NCBI GenBank assembly: GCA_027946365.1
Contig: JAPEUQ010000001.1
Coordinates: forward strand, 3,534,001 to 3,598,000
Length of the DNA: 64,000 nt
Source of the DNA: Kalmusia sp. IMI 367209
Lineage: Eukaryota > Ascomycota > Dothideomycetes > Pleosporales > Didymosphaeriaceae
Direction of reading: 5' to 3'
A program made the translations under genes and the position numbers. Each line of letters starts with the position of its first letter. Positions within the stretch are counted from its first letter, which is position 1. This document shows, piece after piece, positions 57,963-64,000 of this stretch. Under the pieces are notes generated by a model, which was not told the origin of the DNA, made no database searches, and saw only the letters and a program-made list of their open reading frames with translations.

Positions 57963-57987
57963 GACACACACAGACACACAGACACAC
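57963..57987. repeat. CA-rich microsatellite
   Basis: An interrupted CACACA/GACACA tract on the top strand, about 650 bp upstream of the large disordered-protein gene. Confidence 0.7.
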
Positions 57988-59220
57988 CCACGACGGCCGG
58001 GGTCCAAGGCTTTGCGGCTTGCGCCCATCCCTGCCTACCCCTGCTATCACGGTCATCCCTGCCCCCCGCGGCCTGCTCATGGCTACGAAGTACAATGCAC
58101 CTACCTAACCCGGCGCTCGCACGCGCAGCCAACGACGCAACCCTCAGCTCCTCGCCCGAAGAACACCGTACAATGCTTTTTTTTTCTTTCTCACAGATAC
58201 ATAGACTTACAGATGCGCATCCACAGCGGCCGCGTCGCCCGCAGCACACCGTCTAGCGTTTCTCATCTCGCGCAGTCCCAACTCGGCGCCCCAAGCGTCT
58301 CCCGTCATCACGAGGCCAGCTAGCAAATTTCGCCTAGCCCGTTTGCCTGTCCCAGCGATAGCAAAGCCTCCCTCGTCCGGCCGCCACTACGTCGGTATGG
58401 CGATGGACGAGATAGCGCTGTCAGTCTCTGCCCATGCCAGGATGCAGACCAGCCAACGCCTGCTGTGTGACGCTGCGGCTTATCTTCCGTCGCGCTGCCT
58501 GAGCCTCACCCACTCTCCACTACGCGTGCAGTAGCCGTCGACGAAAGCTCTGCTCTGGCGAACCGTGGCTGCTCCCGTGGACCGGTGGAATCTCCTCACT
58601 CGCTGGGGCCGGCTGCAAGCGAAGTGCAGCGGAAATGCTACTGCAGTTCTGATATCTCAGATCCTCTTGGCAGCATGCCGCGAGCCGTCGAACGCGAAGG
58701 CTCCCTCGCCGTGGCATCGGCCATAGTCCTCGGGAATCACGGCGACCGCAATCATGTTCAAGGTCCTTAGCCGCCCGACGGACGGAGACAGAGCACGCCT
58801 GCCTCCCGCCGTGCTGTACCACAACTACAATGCTACGGCGTCCGAAGGCTGCATCAGAACATGAAGATTGACAGTGTTTCACCGTGCAGTTGAGCAGTCC
58901 ACTAAGCCCTCTTGAGACCGCTCATTTGAGTGCCATCCGCAGTTTGCGACCAATAGATTGGCGAGCCCTTTTGGCATCGCTAGCGCACACATGCAGGGGC
59001 GCACAATCCTTACCCCGACCGTGAGGCGACCGACAAGCGTCTGGTTGCCACCAGAAACAGGCTGCGATAGACGAAATGCGGAGAAGATGGCGAAGGAGCA
59101 TGCTGATCTTGTTTGCGCAATGCGAATCCGATCGTGTTTGACTGCCTGCCTTTGCACGCATCTATGTCGTCTCGTCTCACTCGTACACAGCACGGACAGA
59201 GCAGGAGCATCGATATCCCG

Positions 59221-59244
59221 GCGTGGCCAGCGTGGCCAGCGTGG
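59221..59244. repeat. 9-bp tandem repeat (about 2.7 copies)
   Basis: The unit GCGTGGCCA is repeated head to tail. No associated gene; a small slippage product. Confidence 0.7.
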
Positions 59245-62200
59245 TTATGGATCATAACAACCTGCAGCCAGGATCCACTTCATCGTCGACATTGGAAGTG
59301 ACGTCTGGTGCGGTGAACATTTTGGGAGGCCTGGTCCTCAGTCGTCCCTCCCACGCCGTGGTTCGATTCCTTCGTGGCGCACGCCAGATGCCACTGCAGA
59401 CGTGAGGGCTCCCGCGAGCTTTGCGGTGAGGGTGTTCGGCGCCCTAGCACGCGGTCTAGGCGGTCATGGAGCTCTTGTGTAGCACCAGAAAAAGCAACAT
59501 TCCCAAACTTTCGGCGTGCAGCCCGAGGACAATCAACCTGTTCTTGCAGCAAACGGCGCCAACGTGCAGAAACCACGCCTGTTCGAGCATGTCGAGGTCA
59601 CAAACGTACTCGAGCTCATGCGCCAGACAATTGGAATGCACGTCCAGATTGCTGCCGTACCAGACTTTTGATTCCACCCCTGCCTCTGTGCATCATTTAC
59701 CGCCATGGTAGATGTAGTTACCGAGCAATTTAGAACGCACTATTAAATTGCTGTTGCGGGCACTCTCCCATCGTTCAATTTCGCCAACAGCCCTGTGAAT
59801 CAAGATCTTCAGGGACCTCGGTAAGCTAATTTGCCAGAGCCGCCGCTGTTCCTTATCCAGTAATTTCAGCGCTACCAAAGATGTTCATCTTCATTTTCTA
59901 TTCTTTCAAAGAATTTCCGTCCGTCCCGTATCAGTGCCATCACGTCTGCCAGATGCCGGGCCGTGTGGCAGAATTTTCACGCGGGCAGTACGCAAGACGT
60001 CACACAGCACCAGCGGTGGATACGATTTGACGGTAAACAACACCATGGTCGTACACAGCATATGCATGGTACCAAGCATCACAACAACAATACAACCTCC
60101 CAGAACAATAGCGACCTACCAACTTCGAGGGCAGGTTTCCTTGTTCAGCGCCGTCGCAACTACCTGCACTGTTCTGCTGCAGTAAGACCTAAGTGTCGGT
60201 CGGCTGGCCGGCTGCTAGCACATCCGCAACAGCCAACGGGTGTTCCGGCAGCAAGTAGAAATTTGGAAGCCAATTACAATGTATGGAGCACATGAAGCAT
60301 GCGCAAATAAAAGATGTGGGGTTCGCCAGAACGTCACAAACCTGCTGTGGCAGTGCTACCAGGAGCTAACGAGGTAGAACCACGGAACGCACGCAGTGTG
60401 GAGTAGTCCGTAGTGGTCCGCAATATTTTCAATTCGTCATAATTATGTTTTCTGCTCGTCGAAAAGGAGCTTCGCGTCGACCACCGGACCGACTGCACCC
60501 CTGAATATGCATTCGGAGAAAACAAGTCCTGGAGGAACGCGCCGGCGTCGACCACGGAGACTTCCCCGCTGTAGAGAACAAAGAACGGAGATTCCGGATC
60601 GTATCCTCATATCGGACACTGGGGATATACACAGTCATCAAATCTACCGGCGCGCACTATCGTAGACTATCGCTTGTTCTCTCATTTCGAGGGAGCCGGA
60701 TGTTACCTAGTTGTTGCGATGTTGAACAACCTACCACATACTGTCTTCACTCTTCCCCACAAATTCCAGCCAGATTTCAATACGCGAGCATTGCCCACAC
60801 GAAAATCGATCGCGTTAGAGAAGATGATGACCATTGACATACGTGTCTGAGAGACACGGCCCTTTCTCTCGAGCAGTATTTGCGCTATTCCATCCACTCT
60901 CGCATTATCATTTACATTCCTGTCGCCATCATCGCCCTTCCTCACACATATTTGGACATATCCTAGTGGTCTTGAGCATACACCTAGATGCACATCGCCA
61001 TGCGCTCACTCAACATCTCCTTACTCTAAGGCTTATCTGCAAACATCGAGCAGTGATGCTATAGAAATCTGAATGAGTTGCCTATTCCAGTCATGCCAGA
61101 TCGCTTGCAACCACACGGTCGGCAATTGAGGCGTGTATCCTGGGGTAACCCAACGCACTGTCCATGGCAACGACCGGGGTGCTATGATTGCAAGATTGCC
61201 AATTCGCAGAGAAATTGACAATTTCACAACAATAACCCTGTAAGAAGCAAGGTAAGGCCAGGCCAGATCAATAAAGCAAACAAGCCGTAAGGCCAGCGCA
61301 TTGTTGACAACAAGTGCGCTTTCCATTATTACTGTTGCCGGGAAGGAGGTCTCCATCGGACCTTCCGTGTTCATGACAGTGCATCCGATTATTGACTTTC
61401 TCTCCGTCGGCCTAAACACTTCCAAGACCATCACTATATTGTCATATTTGTTCTTTTCGCGTCCCGATACGCCACCGGACATTTGGATGCAGCTTTCTGA
61501 CCCTTTCCTTATTTCCTGTTGCGGCGGCCACAAGCGACTCCTTCTCCACCGGGTGGCCTAGATTTACCATAGCGGTGGGTGGCGCAAAAAGGATGCGCTC
61601 GACAAGGAAGCTAATCGAGGATTTCCCACCAAGAAGCGAACGGCTACCCCCTTCCCGGCGTTCAACTGGGGTTCTGTCGTGAAGGGCTGAACGCGCCATC
61701 TTCAAAGGGTACCATCACGAATCATCTCATCACCGACCCTCAAAATTGCTCACACCATCCTATCTCCCTAGCCAGATGACTATTCTCCAGGCCCTTCCCG
61801 CAATGAGCCGCCCGCATATCAGCCCTTTATTTTCCGGGCGAACCAGATTTCAGCAGTGCAGGCACACCTGCCCCGTGTGAAACATTCAGAGCCCAGAACG
61901 GTTGGCTGGGATGTAGAACGCAGGAACAACGAACCGTTCCAGCTGAACACGAGTTCCACGCAGCCAAACAAATGGATGCGCTTCAGTCCCGCGTCTAGGG
62001 AGGCGAGATCCGCGTTGCGCGACCGTGGTTGACAGCTTTCGCTAGGCCTAGCAAGCTGCAGAGGGGAAACGTCACCTGCTACCAGGCCGAGTGGCTACTC
62101 GACGATTTGCATGCACTCCACACTTTCATTTGCAATTCTGGAGTGCCCGTTGTGGCTTGTTAGTAAGCTATGCATGAGGAGATTCATTAGTAGGTATACA

Positions 62201-62442
62201 AAAAGCAAGTAGGGCACTTGACTCGTAAGGGTGGGTGAGGTAAGAAAGCCTCTCAGCGCTACAATGTCTTGCTTACGGCTAAGCAGTTTATTCGCAATAT
62301 CAAGGTAATCGCGAACTCAGCTGTGAGTTTGACACACATGCCATAGAGTAGCTTTGGCTTGGATCTGCAAATGTGCCTCGCATAGAGCTCAGTGAGAACA
62401 GAATGCCGCATTACTATGTAGTCCCAACACCTGACGTATGCT

Positions 62443-63501
62443 TTACTTCAGAATCAATTTCAGCATCGCCAAATCCTGCGAATCGAACTCCGAACCCTCA
62501 TCGTCCTCATATTCCTCGAATTCCTCTACTAACAACCTTCTTCCCCATACCGGCTCCCCTAGCGCTTCAATAACTTCGCGATACTCATCCCTCAAATACG
62601 CCTCAGTAGACCTATTCCCTTGCTCCCGATAGCCCCTGGTGACGCGGAATTCAAATGCGATTTTCATTTCGTCCAGCTTTCTCTCTACCCCATCTCTCAA
62701 AAACTGTATAACCTCGTGACTCCCAACATCCCGACACTCTAACCTGACCTCCTTCAATCCCGCAAATAGCTCGCATTGATTCAACTGATTCCTTAACCCG
62801 ATGCCTGTGCCATGGCCCCACCAGAGCGGCCTAAAATGCACTTTTGAAATTTTCTCCAAATTTTCTCGTGGTAAAGGCCAGCTCCTGACTACAAGATAAT
62901 CATTCGGCATCTCGACGGAGAACCAGTTTTCCGCGTAAAGAATCGGCGTCCCCTCGCGGTGTGTCGTGCGGCAGCAGCGGAGGATAGAAGGGAAGATGAA
63001 GTGCCGAATCCACGGGCGGGGATGTCCGCATCCTCCCCAGGTACGCAGCACGAGCTGCAGTGTGGAGGGGCAAACCTGATATTGCACCGTCTTACTGCTC
63101 TCCTGGATCAACAACAACTTGTAGATCTCCACTCTGATCTCGGCTGGGAAGCGCAAAAAGGTCGTCAACCTCGCGTCGTTGGTGCTGAACGTAGGTGTGT
63201 TTGCGCAACGGCGGACGGCGTTAGGAGCGGGGGTGCAGGGGTGATGAGATCGCGGGGCTCGAGCAGGCGGTGGTCGAGGTGAGAGGGCGAGGGAGCCGTT
63301 TTTGCTGGCTAGGGTTCTCTGCGTGTAGAAGATGGGGGGCGAGGAATCGTGTGCGAGACGGTTGCATCGCTTATGCACTTTGACATCTTCTGTCAATCGT
63401 GATTCAAGTATTTCTGCGTACTGTTCGGGGGTGATGTCGTGGATCCAAAGATACCAGGGGACTTTTGGCACTTCTTGTTCTTCCGCTGCTTCCGCTGCCA
63501 T
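62443..63501 (-). CDS. F-box-like protein of unknown function
   Basis: A single exon of 352 residues from the ATG at 63501. The N-terminal third is charged and Pro-rich. Residues about 115-135 (LTTFLRFPAEIRVEIYKLLL) fit the short F-box-like motif found in many fungal proteins ('F-box/DUF3800-like' or 2EXR-type), with LPxEIRxxIY-style spacing. The rest has FIFPSILRCCRTTHREGTPI and ENWFSVEMPNDYLV, also common in this class (a 'regional RxxxEG' block). Leucine-rich repeats were not evident. Such proteins may be SCF ubiquitin-ligase adaptors, but the family is highly expanded in filamentous fungi and the role is unknown. The C-terminal tail is acidic (EEFEEYEDDEG). Confidence 0.75.
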   Translation of the reverse strand: MAAEAAEEQEVPKVPWYLWIHDITPEQYAEILESRLTEDVKVHKRCNRLAHDSSPPIFYTQRTLASKNGSLALSPRPPPARAPRSHHPCTPAPNAVRRCANTPTFSTNDARLTTFLRFPAEIRVEIYKLLLIQESSKTVQYQVCPSTLQLVLRTWGGCGHPRPWIRHFIFPSILRCCRTTHREGTPILYAENWFSVEMPNDYLVVRSWPLPRENLEKISKVHFRPLWWGHGTGIGLRNQLNQCELFAGLKEVRLECRDVGSHEVIQFLRDGVERKLDEMKIAFEFRVTRGYREQGNRSTEAYLRDEYREVIEALGEPVWGRRLLVEEFEEYEDDEGSEFDSQDLAMLKLILK

Positions 63502-64000
63502 GCTTGAGATAAAGGAAGCATATATGATATTCAATGGAATGACAAGTAGTGAATAGTCAAAGCGGTAGTCAAGTAGTAAGTGTATTAGAGTGAAGATATA
63601 GAAGACAGAGGTTCAGATGCATTGTGTGTTGTTCACCGCTCATTGGTACGGTCGGACAAGGTCCCAACATAAGAACACGATGTTCTCACAAAACACCTTC
63701 GTTATAGGAGAATATTTTTCGAGCAGACCGTTTAGGGAGCTTCTTGTATGCATGGCTTTGAGAAAATGAGCCAGAAATCTAATCGTGCAGGTACTATATA
63801 GCCTTATCATATTACTTTCTTTCCAGGAAGTCTGTTCGTCTATAAGAGTAGAAAGACGCTGTTTCAAATAGGAGAATCTTATTTTTTTTGTTTCTGAAGC
63901 ATCTCATTATTTGCCTCCTGCACGCGACGAACGTCTATCGACCGTTTCATAGTAGCCATGTCTCCACCACTAGGTAACCTTGTAGGAGTTTGTACCAACC
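63502..64000. other. Right edge, no gene supported
   Basis: About 500 bp upstream of the F-box-like gene, AT-rich, with one chance-length minus frame. No feature can be supported. Confidence 0.5.

Larger units (their letters stand above)
57317..62442. other. 5.1-kb region without a supported gene
   Basis: This is the largest gap in the window, upstream of a large regulatory-looking protein. It contains a purine-rich tract (about 57815-57860), a CA-rich tract (57963-57987), a poly-T run near 58180 and a 9-bp tandem repeat at 59221. Frames up to 177 codons occur but none has domain features. Neither a transposase-like frame nor paired long repeats were seen. It may be a long leader/promoter, non-coding RNA genes, or decayed sequence. 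Confidence 0.45.

Noticed and set aside
57562..58256. Overlapping frames of 136-177 codons on both strands.
   Set aside because: They arise from GC-rich and CA-rich low-complexity sequence; no two frames agree and no motif is present.
59352..59380. A perfect tRNA B-box-like string (GGTTCGATTCC) suggesting a tRNA gene.
   Set aside because: The flanking bases do not form a T-stem, no A box lies at the right distance and no acceptor stem could be paired.
61033..61533. A 166-codon leftward frame in the gene-poor region.
   Set aside because: Composition is irregular, no domain or splice continuation was found, and a frame of this size is expected by chance in 64 kb.

Overview
The window reads as nuclear DNA of a filamentous ascomycete (Pezizomycotina; Dothideomycetes is a weak guess from overall protein character). 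Three things support this: short GT-AG introns (about 45-165 nt) with CTAAC/CTGAC-like branch points, gene spacing of roughly 0.3-2 kb on both strands with no operons, and fungus-specific families (copper-fist factor, SUN-family wall protein, Anp1 mannosyltransferase, Bzz1, YMC020W-like hydrolase, Zn2Cys6-like cluster). No rRNA, CRISPR array, transposon or phage was found. A tRNA was looked for by eye and none could be supported. All exon models come from reading splice sites by eye and checking reading-frame continuity and total length.

Layout: 1-2.0 kb no gene seen; 2.0-4.5 kb dynactin p25 and a BTB/POZ protein (+); 5.5-8.2 kb SPB1 rRNA methyltransferase (-), divergent from a YMC020W-like alpha/beta hydrolase (+, 8.5-11.4 kb); 11.7-12.3 kb a three-exon RPA3/RFA3 (-); 13.3-16.4 kb an extended SDR reductase and an RRM-like protein (+); 16.9-17.9 kb a protein-kinase-like protein (-); 19.0-21.4 kb a small probable mitochondrial protein (+) convergent with an unknown Gln-rich protein (-); 21.7-22.7 kb EFM7 (-), divergent from a Mac1/Cuf1-type copper-fist regulator (+, 24.0-25.8 kb); 27.7-29.2 kb SUN-family secreted protein (-); 31.1-33.5 kb BZZ1 (-), divergent from DBP5 (+, 33.9-35.5 kb); 35.9-36.8 kb DUF202 membrane protein (-); 37.6-38.8 kb ANP1 (-); 39.4-42.3 kb a large protein of unknown function (+); 43.6-45.5 kb a divergent pair: a coiled-coil/Zn2Cys6/CCCH protein (-) and a small coiled-coil protein (+); 46.0-47.3 kb an arrestin-like gene with an apparent 1-nt frameshift (-); 48.9-50.6 kb a cytochrome P450 (-); 51.1-53.0 kb a long coiled-coil protein (-); 54.6-57.3 kb a large disordered protein resembling those called 'cell wall proline rich' (-); 57.3-62.4 kb a 5.1-kb stretch without a convincing gene; 62.4-63.5 kb an F-box-like protein (-).

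Most genes are ordinary housekeeping: ribosome biogenesis and mRNA export (SPB1, DBP5), replication (RFA3), translation-factor methylation (EFM7), endocytosis/actin (BZZ1), dynein transport (dynactin p25), and wall/glycan building (ANP1, SUN). They do not form a pathway cluster. The points most worth a second look are the composite zinc protein at 43.6-44.6 kb and its divergent coiled-coil neighbour, the arrestin frameshift, the uncharacterised gene at 39.4-42.3 kb, and the gene-poor 5-kb stretch. I found no convincing evidence of a new multi-gene system.
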